Positions 5,086 through 12,228 of a stretch of 13,433 nt of DNA are shown in pieces (within the stretch, counting starts at the first letter, position 1; each line of letters begins with the position of its first letter). The DNA is taken from the NCBI GenBank assembly GCA_001438335.1, contig LIBV01000021.1, positions 1 to 13,433 on the forward strand. The letters are read 5' to 3'. Position numbers and translations under genes: made by a program. Origin of the DNA: Pelagibacteraceae bacterium BACL5 MAG-120820-bin39 (GTDB lineage: Bacteria; Pseudomonadota; Alphaproteobacteria; Pelagibacterales; Pelagibacteraceae). A model generated the notes under the pieces. It was not told the origin of the DNA and searched no databases. It saw nothing but the letters and a program-made list of their open reading frames with translations.

Positions 5086-7853
5086 TGAGCTCAGAAAAAA
5101 GAAAAATTGCCTATATAGATGGAAAACCATACGAAATTGGTCCTAATCATACGTCTATTTTAAAATTTGTAAAAAGCTATGTGGGCGAAAAAAAAGTCCC
5201 AACACTTTGTGATGATCCTAACCTAGCACCGTATGGGGCTTGCCGGGTATGTTCAGTTGAAGTAGCACTTGAAAAAGATGGCCCAACAAGAGTGGTTGCT
5301 TCTTGTCATACACCAGTTGCTGAAAACCAACATATCTTTACAACTAACGACAATTTACAAAGTCTTAGAAAAAATATTGTAGAATTAGTTTTAACTGACC
5401 ATCCAATGGAATGTGGTACTTGTGAAGTTAATAACAACTGTGAACTTCAAACTGTTGCAAATGATTTAGGTATATCGGAGCACCGATACAATAGCCCAAA
5501 ACAACATAAAGGTATTCCAAGAGATACATCTCATGATTACATGAGAATGAATTTAGACAACTGTATTAATTGTGGAAGATGTGTCAGAGCATGTGATGAA
5601 ATACAAGGCTCATTTGTTTTAACAATGAGTGGTAGAGGTTTTGAGTCTAGAATTACCACTGACAATGACATGATGTTTGGTGACTCGTCTTGTGTATCTT
5701 GTGGAGCTTGTGCACATACTTGCCCTACTGATGCAATTTCTGATGTGTTTCAATCTAAGTCCGCCGCAGTAGATAGTAAAGTTAGAACGACTTGTTCATA
5801 TTGTGGTGTAGGTTGTAATCTTGAAGCTTCGATTAAAGACAATAAAGTTGTAGCAATTGACACTCCTAAAGAGACTGAGGTAAATGCAGGACATACTTGT
5901 ATTAAAGGACGATATGCATTTGGTTTTTATGATCATCCAGACAGATTAAAAACTCCATTAATAAAAAGAAATGGAAAATTTGAAGAAGCAACTTGGGATG
6001 AAGCTTATGATTTTATTAAAAAAGAATTAAATCGAATTACAAAAAATCATGGTCCAGATGCTGTAGCAGGAATTTCTTCTGCAAGATGTACCAATGAAGA
6101 AAATTATATTTTTCAAAAAATGATTAGAGCAGTAGTTGGAACAAACAGTATCGATTGTTGTGCAAGAATATGTCACTCGCCTACGGCTTGGGGTATGCAA
6201 CAAACTTTTGGAACAGGAGCAGCAACTAATTCTACTGAAGACATTTATCACGCGGATTTATTTTTAGTAATTGGAGCAAACCCTACTAATGCTCATCCAG
6301 TGACTGGTGCTAAAATAAAACAACAAGTTATGAAAGGTAAAAAACTAATAGTACTTGATCCTGTAACTACGGAACTAGCAAAATTAGCTGATTATCATAT
6401 CAATTTAACACCTGGAACTAATGTTGCAGTATTAAATATGATGTTACATTTCATCATTAAGTCAAAATTATACAATGCTGATTTTGTTAGAGATAGAACA
6501 GAAGGTTTTGATAACTTTATAAAAGAAATTGAAAGACAAGATGTAGATTATTTAGCTAAAGTAGCTGGGGTAGACAAACAACTTGTCAAAGAAGCTGCAA
6601 TTGCTTACGCAACAGCAAAAAACTCAATGGAATTCCACGGTTTAGGTGTTACAGAACACGAACAAGGCTCTAAAACAGTTATGTTAATTGCTGATTTAGC
6701 AATGATAACTGGAAATATTGGTCGAAAAGGAGTCGGGGTTAATCCACTTAGAGGTCAAAACAATGTCCAAGGTGCAGCAGATATGGGTTGTCAACCTCAT
6801 CAAGGTGCTGGATATTTTGAAGTGGCTGATGAAAAAAATCAAAAATTCTACAGTGAAAAATATGGAGTAACTCATCCAACAAAACCAGGTTTAAAAATTC
6901 CACAAATGTTTGAAGCAGCAATTAGTAAGGAATTAAAAGCTATATGGATTATTGGAGAAGATATCGTACAAACGGATCCAAATAGTTCTCACGTGATTGA
7001 AGCAATGAATGCATTGGAACTATTAGTTGTTCAAGAAATATTTATGAGTGAGACTGCAAAATTAGCAACTGTAGTTCTACCAGGAACTACTTTCCTAGAA
7101 AAAGATGGAACATTCACTAATACAGAGAGAAGAATTCAAAGAGTTAATCGAGCAGTACCTCCACTTCCGGGAACTAAACCTGATGGAGTAATTGTAACTG
7201 ATATGATGCAAAAATTAGGATTTAATCAACCTACTTATGATGCTGATCAAGTATTACAAGAAATTGTAGATGTGGTCCCTTTCTTTAAAGGTGTAACTAG
7301 AGAACGACTTGGAAAATTTGGGTTACAGTGGCCTGTTAAAGAAGATGGAACTGATACACAAATATTACACACAGAAACTTTTAAAATCGGTAAAGGAAGA
7401 TTAAAAAACTTTGATTGGAAAGAATCTACAGAGATAACAACCAATAAAAAAGAATACCCATTAATTTTAACAACTAGTAGGGTTCTACAGCACTATAATG
7501 CTGCTACAATGACCAAAAGAACAAGCAATATCAATATTGTGGATGAAGATATTCTTTTAGTTCATCCAAAAGATGCTGCAGATAGAGATTTAAACACTGG
7601 TGATATTGGAAGATTGTATTCTGGTAGAGGTGAAGTTGCTCTAAAAGTAGAAGTAACAGACAAAGTCAAAGAAGGAATTGTCTTTACTACTTTCCATTTC
7701 CCAGAGCATATGGTGAATATGGTTACCGGTCATGGAAAAGATGAAGAAACAATGTGTGCTGAATATAAAGTATCTTCAGTACAAGTACAAAAAATTTCAA
7801 ACCAATTTAAAACGGAAATTAAACCTAAAGAATATCAAGCTGAAGTTAATTAA
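5085..7853 (+). CDS. fdsA: NAD-dependent formate dehydrogenase catalytic alpha subunit (Mo/W-bis-MGD, five Fe-S clusters)
   Basis: This cytoplasmic subunit oxidises formate to CO2 and passes electrons to the FdsB-like partner. At 922 residues it is slightly shorter than typical FdsA (about 960). In order it shows a NuoG-like [2Fe-2S] domain (C42, C54, C57, C74), a His-Cys [4Fe-4S] motif (H106, C110, C113, C119), two ferredoxin [4Fe-4S] motifs (C160/C163/C166/C170 and C203/C206/C209/C213), then the molybdopterin oxidoreductase domain with its [4Fe-4S] motif (C237, C240, C244, C272). The active site reads ARICHSPT at 360-367: C363 is the metal ligand, where some enzymes use selenocysteine, and H364 the neighbouring catalytic His. 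RGQNNVQGAADMG (556-568) carries the conserved active-site Arg. The C-terminal part is the dinucleotide-binding domain. The start overlaps the fdsB stop by one base. Annotators may also call it fdhF or fdhA. Mo or W cannot be told from sequence. Confidence 0.96.
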   Translation: MSSEKRKIAYIDGKPYEIGPNHTSILKFVKSYVGEKKVPTLCDDPNLAPYGACRVCSVEVALEKDGPTRVVASCHTPVAENQHIFTTNDNLQSLRKNIVELVLTDHPMECGTCEVNNNCELQTVANDLGISEHRYNSPKQHKGIPRDTSHDYMRMNLDNCINCGRCVRACDEIQGSFVLTMSGRGFESRITTDNDMMFGDSSCVSCGACAHTCPTDAISDVFQSKSAAVDSKVRTTCSYCGVGCNLEASIKDNKVVAIDTPKETEVNAGHTCIKGRYAFGFYDHPDRLKTPLIKRNGKFEEATWDEAYDFIKKELNRITKNHGPDAVAGISSARCTNEENYIFQKMIRAVVGTNSIDCCARICHSPTAWGMQQTFGTGAATNSTEDIYHADLFLVIGANPTNAHPVTGAKIKQQVMKGKKLIVLDPVTTELAKLADYHINLTPGTNVAVLNMMLHFIIKSKLYNADFVRDRTEGFDNFIKEIERQDVDYLAKVAGVDKQLVKEAAIAYATAKNSMEFHGLGVTEHEQGSKTVMLIADLAMITGNIGRKGVGVNPLRGQNNVQGAADMGCQPHQGAGYFEVADEKNQKFYSEKYGVTHPTKPGLKIPQMFEAAISKELKAIWIIGEDIVQTDPNSSHVIEAMNALELLVVQEIFMSETAKLATVVLPGTTFLEKDGTFTNTERRIQRVNRAVPPLPGTKPDGVIVTDMMQKLGFNQPTYDADQVLQEIVDVVPFFKGVTRERLGKFGLQWPVKEDGTDTQILHTETFKIGKGRLKNFDWKESTEITTNKKEYPLILTTSRVLQHYNAATMTKRTSNINIVDEDILLVHPKDAADRDLNTGDIGRLYSGRGEVALKVEVTDKVKEGIVFTTFHFPEHMVNMVTGHGKDEETMCAEYKVSSVQVQKISNQFKTEIKPKEYQAEVN

Positions 7854-7859
7854 TTAGGA

Positions 7860-9308
7860 ATGACCATCGGTTGGCATTTTGATAACACTTATTCAAAACT
7901 TTCAGAGACTTTTAAAGAAGAAATAAAACCCATACCTGTTAAAAATCCTGAGTTAGTTATTCTAAATGAACAACTTGCAAAAGAATTAAATTTAGATTTT
8001 TCTAATATCAGCCAACAAGATCTTTCAAAACTATTTTCAGGAAATATTCTTCCAGAAGGAAGTCACTCTATAGCGCAAGCTTATGCTGGACACCAATTTG
8101 GCCACTTTACAATGCTTGGGGATGGTCGTGCGGTTTTAATAGGCGAACATTTATCCAATAAAAATCAACGTTTTGACATACAATTTAAGGGCTCTGGACG
8201 AACCTCATTTTCTAGAAGAGGTGATGGTAGAGCAGCTCTTGGTCCAATGTTAAGAGAATATATTATTAGTGAGGCGATGCATGCTTTAAATATTCCAACA
8301 ACAAGAAGTTTAGCGGTAGTTAAAACTGGGGAAAATGTAATCAGAGATCAATTCTTACCAGGAGCTATTTTAACAAGAGTAGCTGCAAGTCATATTCGAG
8401 TTGGTACTTTTCAATATATTGCCGCCAAACAAAATTTAGAGGAACTTGAAATACTTGTTAATTTTACAATTGATCGACATTATCCAAATTTGCAAAAATC
8501 AAAAAATAAAGCATTAGATTTATTAAATGTTTTAATTGATAAACAATCGGAACTTGTAGTCAATTGGATGCGCGTTGGATTTATCCATGGGGTTATGAAT
8601 ACTGATAACATGGCTATATCAGGAGAAACGATTGATTATGGTCCTTGTGCTTTCATGGATCATTATGATCCACAAACAGTATTCAGTTCAATCGATGAAT
8701 ATGGTCGATACGCTTATGACAACCAACCTAAAATAACAAAATGGAACCTAGCTAGATTTGCAGAATGCTTAATTCCATTAATTGATAAAGATGAAGAAAC
8801 TGCTGTTAAATTAGCAACAGATGCTATTAATAATTTTGAAAATATTTATGAAACCAGATGGCTTAATATGATGAGAGATAAACTGGGTCTATTTGGTGAA
8901 GTTAAAAATGATAAAAAATTAATATTAGATTTATTAGATTGGATGAAAATAAATAAGGCTGATTTTACAAATACTTTTTGTTATTTAATGAATATTAAAT
9001 TAGGTAAAAATAAAATCTATCTTAATCAAGAATTTACAAATTGGTTAGAGCTTTGGCATAAAAGAGTAAACTTAAATAATCTGAACAATAAACATCTAGA
9101 ACTTATGAAATCAGTAAATCCAATTGTAATTCCAAGAAATCATAAGGTGGAGGAAGCTTTAAAAACCGCATCTGAGGGAAATATAAAAAGATTTAATGAT
9201 TTTTTAAAAATTCTTCAAACACCTTATGAAAATAAAAGTAATATTTTGGATTTTCAAAATCCAGCACCTATTACAAACGAAAAGTACCAAACGTTTTGTG
9301 GGACTTAA
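7860..9308 (+). CDS. selO: Protein adenylyltransferase SelO (YdiU family)
   Basis: SelO is a pseudokinase-fold enzyme that transfers AMP from ATP to protein hydroxyls; bacterial forms are linked to redox stress. The 482-residue length matches the E. coli protein (478). Conserved features are GDGRAVLIGE (87-96), QFKGSGRTSFSRRGDGRAALG (108-128, with nucleotide-binding K110), TRVAASHIRVGTFQY (172-186), HGVMNTDNM (243-251, with D249 and N250 at the catalytic/metal positions) and IDYGP (258-262, D259 metal ligand). The protein ends QTFCGT, with C480 at the third position from the end, the place of the conserved Cys/Sec of the family. It begins 6 bp after the formate dehydrogenase alpha stop, with AGGA directly abutting the ATG, so it is very likely co-transcribed. 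It sits where fdsD is found in Rhodobacter-type operons but is unrelated to FdsD. Its target is unknown. Confidence 0.95.
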   Translation: MTIGWHFDNTYSKLSETFKEEIKPIPVKNPELVILNEQLAKELNLDFSNISQQDLSKLFSGNILPEGSHSIAQAYAGHQFGHFTMLGDGRAVLIGEHLSNKNQRFDIQFKGSGRTSFSRRGDGRAALGPMLREYIISEAMHALNIPTTRSLAVVKTGENVIRDQFLPGAILTRVAASHIRVGTFQYIAAKQNLEELEILVNFTIDRHYPNLQKSKNKALDLLNVLIDKQSELVVNWMRVGFIHGVMNTDNMAISGETIDYGPCAFMDHYDPQTVFSSIDEYGRYAYDNQPKITKWNLARFAECLIPLIDKDEETAVKLATDAINNFENIYETRWLNMMRDKLGLFGEVKNDKKLILDLLDWMKINKADFTNTFCYLMNIKLGKNKIYLNQEFTNWLELWHKRVNLNNLNNKHLELMKSVNPIVIPRNHKVEEALKTASEGNIKRFNDFLKILQTPYENKSNILDFQNPAPITNEKYQTFCGT

Positions 9309-9310
9309 TT

Positions 9311-10414
9311 TTATAGAACATAAGGTTCTGGTCTTGCCTTTTCTTCAAATATTCTCTCAACGGCAAAAACACTTACATCAATAGTTTGATAAGAACCTGT
9401 GGTAATTAATTCTGTAAGAGCTCTACCAATACCAGGTGCTTGCTGTAAGCCTCTGCCTGTAAAACCTGACGCCATATAAACATTTTCATATTTAGGATGT
9501 TTGCCAACAATTGCGTTACTATCTAATTTATTATGATCATAAAACCCAGCCCAGGCACCAGTAAGTTTTAATTCTTCAAAAGCAGGTATTCTTTTCGCTA
9601 GTGCTGGCCAAACCAACTCTTCAAAATCATCCCAAGCTGGCTCAAGATTAGATGAATCAAAAGTAGATTTTGGTGAACCTGCTAAATATTCTTTTCCCTC
9701 AGGTCGCCAATAAACACCAGTAGTCAAATCTGCTGATAGAGGCATTCCAGGAAAGTGTTTTGGGCATTTAACCCTAAATACCGTATGTTTTTGAGGAACT
9801 ACCGGAATATCATTTAATATTTTTTTAGTCCAACATCCTGCAGCCGAAATAATAACCTTAGCATTGATTTCTGAAATGTCTTTAATCTCGCCTTTGATAA
9901 ACTCAGCACCTAACTCGACAGCCTTACTCTTTAAAGCACTATGAAATAAAAAAGGATCGATCCATCCTTCACTTTGGTCATCAGTATAAGTTGCAGTTTC
10001 AATGCCTTCACTATTTATATACGGAAAAATTTTAGTAAGCTCTTCTCCTTTAATATTTTTAGTACCTGCATCACATGCTTTATGATTTTCAAGAGCACGA
10101 TATTGTTCTTCGGCATGTTCAGGTCCAAACATAAGTAAATAGCCATTTGGTACCATGCTTGCAGTAGGATTTGGGTTTTGTTTTGTTTTTAATAACTCAG
10201 GAATTTGAAAAATAAATTCTCTTGCAAATTTTCCAAGTAGTATATTTTCTTTTTGATAAAATTGTCGTCTAAACCCTCCAAGAGATAACGGAAATGAAGC
10301 TTCTTTATATGTTGGGTCTCGTTCAATAACTTTTACCTTACGCCCTTCTTTAGATAAAAAATATGCAGTTGATGCCCCTATTATTCCACCACCTATAATA
10401 ACAATATCATCCAT
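9311..10414 (-). CDS. FAD-dependent oxidoreductase of the DAO family
   Basis: This 367-residue protein belongs to the D-amino-acid-oxidase/glycine-oxidase-like flavoprotein family (DAO fold), which oxidises secondary or primary amines and some hydroxy acids. The N-terminal Rossmann motif GGGIIG (8-13) with E31 binds the FAD ADP moiety. LGGFRRQF (45-52) and the C-terminal block GFTGRGLQQAPGIGRAL (about 318-334) are typical of the FOXRED1/sarcosine-oxidase-like branch. There is no signal peptide, so it is likely cytoplasmic. The ATG lies 2 bp downstream of the tspO stop, implying an operon, and its stop is 2 bp from the convergent selO stop. The substrate cannot be read from sequence. An N-methyl amine or amino acid donor, which could feed one-carbon units toward formate, is possible but speculative. 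Confidence 0.85.
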   Translation of the reverse strand: MDDIVIIGGGIIGASTAYFLSKEGRKVKVIERDPTYKEASFPLSLGGFRRQFYQKENILLGKFAREFIFQIPELLKTKQNPNPTASMVPNGYLLMFGPEHAEEQYRALENHKACDAGTKNIKGEELTKIFPYINSEGIETATYTDDQSEGWIDPFLFHSALKSKAVELGAEFIKGEIKDISEINAKVIISAAGCWTKKILNDIPVVPQKHTVFRVKCPKHFPGMPLSADLTTGVYWRPEGKEYLAGSPKSTFDSSNLEPAWDDFEELVWPALAKRIPAFEELKLTGAWAGFYDHNKLDSNAIVGKHPKYENVYMASGFTGRGLQQAPGIGRALTELITTGSYQTIDVSVFAVERIFEEKARPEPYVL

Positions 10415-10416
10415 AA

Positions 10417-10899
10417 TTAATTTATAATCAATATACTAAAATTTAAAACTAAAGCAAATATACACCATGCTAAATAAGGTATCATTAAATAAAAACTAAT
10501 TAAATTAATTTTCCTATATTGCATCATCAAATATAAAATTAATCCAATTAAAATTATTAATACAAATAATGCTAAAAGAATATTATGAAAAACAAAAAAT
10601 ACAATGCTCCACATCGTGTTAAAAAAAAGATGAATAAAATAGATATAGACAATATTAATATTTCTAAAATTAGATTGCCAAACTTTCCAAATAGCAATAG
10701 TCATTAATAAATATAACATTGTCCATACTGGTCCGAAAACCCAATCAGGTGGATTAAAGCTTGGTTTTGTTAATAATGAATACCAAGGCTCTTTATAATT
10801 AATTGTCGCAAATGCCCCTATAAATGATGCTGAAAAGGTAACAATTAAGAATAATAAAAAAGATAAAATTTTATTTTTCAACATAATCGTATTATACAT
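10417..10899 (-). CDS. tspO: TspO/MBR family membrane protein
   Basis: TspO proteins are small five-helix membrane proteins that bind tetrapyrroles and, in some bacteria, modulate porphyrin or stress responses. The protein has 160 residues with five hydrophobic segments. The hallmark WYSLLTKPSFNPPDWVF at 39-55 continues into GPVWTMLYLLM (56-66). Later blocks are FFNTMWSIVFF (92-102) and PYLAWCIFALVLNFSI (141-156), all typical of the family. Two starts are possible: the ATG at 10899, and a second at 10884 (Met6). A TATAAT element at 10896-10891 lies within the first codons of the longer form and would start transcription about at 10884, favouring the shorter protein. It is followed after 2 bp by the FAD oxidoreductase. 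Its ligand and role here are unknown. Confidence 0.9.
   Translation of the reverse strand: MYNTIMLKNKILSFLLFLIVTFSASFIGAFATINYKEPWYSLLTKPSFNPPDWVFGPVWTMLYLLMTIAIWKVWQSNFRNINIVYIYFIHLFFNTMWSIVFFVFHNILLALFVLIILIGLILYLMMQYRKINLISFYLMIPYLAWCIFALVLNFSILIIN
10889..10897. promoter_or_regulatory. Candidate bidirectional -10 element between tspO and the SDR gene
   Basis: GTATTATAC is a perfect dyad (GTAT, central T, ATAC). It reads TATAAT on the minus strand (10896-10891), a full -10 consensus aimed at tspO, and TATTAT on the plus strand (10890-10895), 5 of 6, aimed at the SDR gene at 10906. Predicted starts fall within a few bases of each coding start, so both messages would be leaderless or nearly so. 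The -35 regions are poor on both sides. Confidence 0.4.
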
Positions 10900-10905
10900 T
10901 AGTTT

Positions 10906-11667
10906 ATGGAAGATAAAAAAGTTATTTGGATCACAGGTGCCAGTAGTGGTATTGGAAAAGCTTTAGCTATTAAATTTGCAGATAAAGGATGGACTGTTGC
11001 AGCTTCAGCAAGACGTGAAGAATTATTAAATAGTTTAAATAAAATTAATCATAATATTCATGCATTTCCATTAGATGTAACTGATATTGAAAGATGTAAG
11101 ATAATTGCAAAAGAAATAATTGATCGTTTTAACAATATCGATATCTGTGTTTTTGGTACTGGAATGCATGACCCTAAATCTGAAAAAAGATTTAATCTTG
11201 AAAAAGTAAGAGAGATAATGGAAGTAAATTACTTCGGAACTATGAATGCTATCAATTCAATCTATGAATATTATTCAGAGAAAAAAAATGGCCAAATTTC
11301 TATCATTTCTTCAGTAGCAGGATATCGTGGTCTTCCAGCAGCAGGTGCCTATTGCGCTTCTAAAGCGGCACTAACAAGTTTTGCTGAAAGTCTTCATTTT
11401 GATATGAAACACAAAAATGTAAGAGTTTCTTTGATTAGTCCTGGATTTATTAAAACACCAATGACAGATAAAAATGAATTTCCTATGCCAATGATTAAAT
11501 CTCCAGAATTTGCTGCAAATGAAATTTATGATGGTTTAGTTAATAAAAAAGGATTTGAAATTCATTTCCCTAAAGCATTCACATACATAATGAAGTTTTT
11601 GCAAATATTACCCAATAGCCTTTATTTCAAATTAGTAGCTAAAGGAATGAAAAAAATTAACTATTAA
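10906..11667 (+). CDS. Short-chain dehydrogenase/reductase (classical SDR)
   Basis: This is a 253-residue NAD(P)-dependent Rossmann-fold oxidoreductase. The cofactor motif TGASSGIG is at 10-17, D57-V58 follows, and the catalytic set is N108, S136, Y149 and K153 (YCASK). The usual NNAG segment is replaced by FGTG at 83-86, a mild departure. R36/R37 after the second strand hint at NADP(H) preference. The C-terminal part (about 222-250) has an amphipathic or hydrophobic stretch. It starts 6 bp from the divergent tspO frame and ends overlapping the convergent DUF3833 gene by 4 bp. SDRs of this type recur beside CFA-like methyltransferase and DUF3833 genes in proteobacteria, suggesting a lipid-related substrate. 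That role is inferred from context. Confidence 0.9.
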   Translation: MEDKKVIWITGASSGIGKALAIKFADKGWTVAASARREELLNSLNKINHNIHAFPLDVTDIERCKIIAKEIIDRFNNIDICVFGTGMHDPKSEKRFNLEKVREIMEVNYFGTMNAINSIYEYYSEKKNGQISIISSVAGYRGLPAAGAYCASKAALTSFAESLHFDMKHKNVRVSLISPGFIKTPMTDKNEFPMPMIKSPEFAANEIYDGLVNKKGFEIHFPKAFTYIMKFLQILPNSLYFKLVAKGMKKINY

Positions 11668-12212
11668 TTCTTTTTAAAAAAAACAGTTAACTCACCTACT
11701 TTAAAACCAAATTTAGTTAATGTAGCTCTATTAATTGCTACATCGTCATCTTGTTTAAAAATCCAATCATCAAAAGAAACTTTAATATCTTTTCCTTTAA
11801 AAGGCACCATTAAATCATATTCAAATTTAAATGCAGAACCATACTGAAATCCTTTTGCAACACCTACTACATCAGGTGCTGAACCTTCATAATGATGATT
11901 GTCTATTTTTTTAATTTTCCAAATTCTTTGTTGTTGCTCTCCATCAGTCCAGTAAAAATCTTCTTTCAAAGTCAAAACATTATCCTCAAATGATCCAAAC
12001 ATATCAGCTTTAAATTGACGAGTTACTTTTCCTTTTCGATCTTGAAGCAATCCCCACGCTTTAACATTGCCCTTAAAATATTCTTCAATAGTAATTTCAG
12101 GCTTTGTGTCTAAAAAATCTTGAGGTTTCATAGTATTATTTGATGAACAGTTTGTAATTAATAATAAAGAAATTATCAATATAATTGATTTAAATTTTGA
12201 TGTGTTTTTCAT
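11664..12212 (-). CDS. DUF3833 family lipoprotein
   Basis: This 182-residue protein has an N-terminal signal (Lys-rich start, hydrophobic 10-20) ending in LITNC at 18-22, so C22 is the likely lipid-attached residue. Asn at -1 is atypical for a lipobox, while Ser at +2 would suit outer-membrane sorting. The mature part matches DUF3833, with conserved blocks near DRKGKVTRQFKADMFG (58-73), EDFYWTDGEQQQRIWKI (89-105) and FDDWIF near residue 147. Function of the family is unknown; it occurs with CFA-like methyltransferases and SDRs, so a lipid-binding or transport role is suspected. It lies 16 bp after the methyltransferase stop and has the best ribosome binding site in the window. Its stop overlaps that of the convergent SDR by 4 bp. 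Confidence 0.85.
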   Translation of the reverse strand: MKNTSKFKSIILIISLLLITNCSSNNTMKPQDFLDTKPEITIEEYFKGNVKAWGLLQDRKGKVTRQFKADMFGSFEDNVLTLKEDFYWTDGEQQQRIWKIKKIDNHHYEGSAPDVVGVAKGFQYGSAFKFEYDLMVPFKGKDIKVSFDDWIFKQDDDVAINRATLTKFGFKVGELTVFFKKN

Positions 12213-12216
12213 TATG

Positions 12217-12222
12217 CTCCTT
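12217..12222 (-). promoter_or_regulatory. Strong ribosome binding site of the DUF3833 gene
   Basis: AAGGAG on the minus strand ends 4 nt before the ATG at 12212. It is the clearest Shine-Dalgarno sequence in a window where most genes have none, and it fixes this start. It lies in the 16-bp gap after the methyltransferase stop, so it can re-initiate translation on a shared message. Confidence 0.7.
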
Positions 12223-12228
12223 TTTTAC

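Larger units (their letters stand above)
1691..9308 (+). other. Six-gene formate dehydrogenase operon (scaffold-HPP-fdhD-fdsB-fdsA-selO)
   Basis: All six genes run in one direction, with gaps of 1, 4, 21, -1 and 6 bp and no hairpin terminator seen between them. One transcript from the candidate promoter near 1634-1662 is the simplest reading. The content covers Fe-S assembly, a membrane protein, cofactor sulfuration, both enzyme subunits and a protein AMPylase. Co-transcription is inferred from spacing. Confidence 0.75.

Noticed and set aside
6027..6251. Open frame of 74 codons on the minus strand inside the formate dehydrogenase alpha gene
   Set aside because: Antisense to the active-site region, with Cys/Ser-rich translation typical of a shadow frame.
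7247..7444. Open frame of 65 codons on the minus strand near the alpha gene 3' part
   Set aside because: Antisense shadow with no start signal or family resemblance.
3430..7853. Respiratory complex I (NuoE/F/G) fragment
   Set aside because: The large subunit keeps the formate dehydrogenase active site (C363-H364, Arg in RGQNNVQG), and fdhD, mobA and moeA flank it; no other nuo genes are present.
9315..9329. Hairpin AGAAC-loop-GTTCT at the selO/DAO convergence as a terminator
   Set aside because: The stem is only 5 bp, lies within the last codons of the flavoprotein, and has no proper T-run, so chance is more likely.
11657..11692. AT-rich dyad TTAACT...AGTTAA with TTTTTAAAAA inside, at the SDR/DUF3833 convergence, as a bidirectional terminator
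   Set aside because: The arms are short and unstable and the inner run is simple A/T. It is within coding sequence of DUF3833, so I cannot support it as a terminator.
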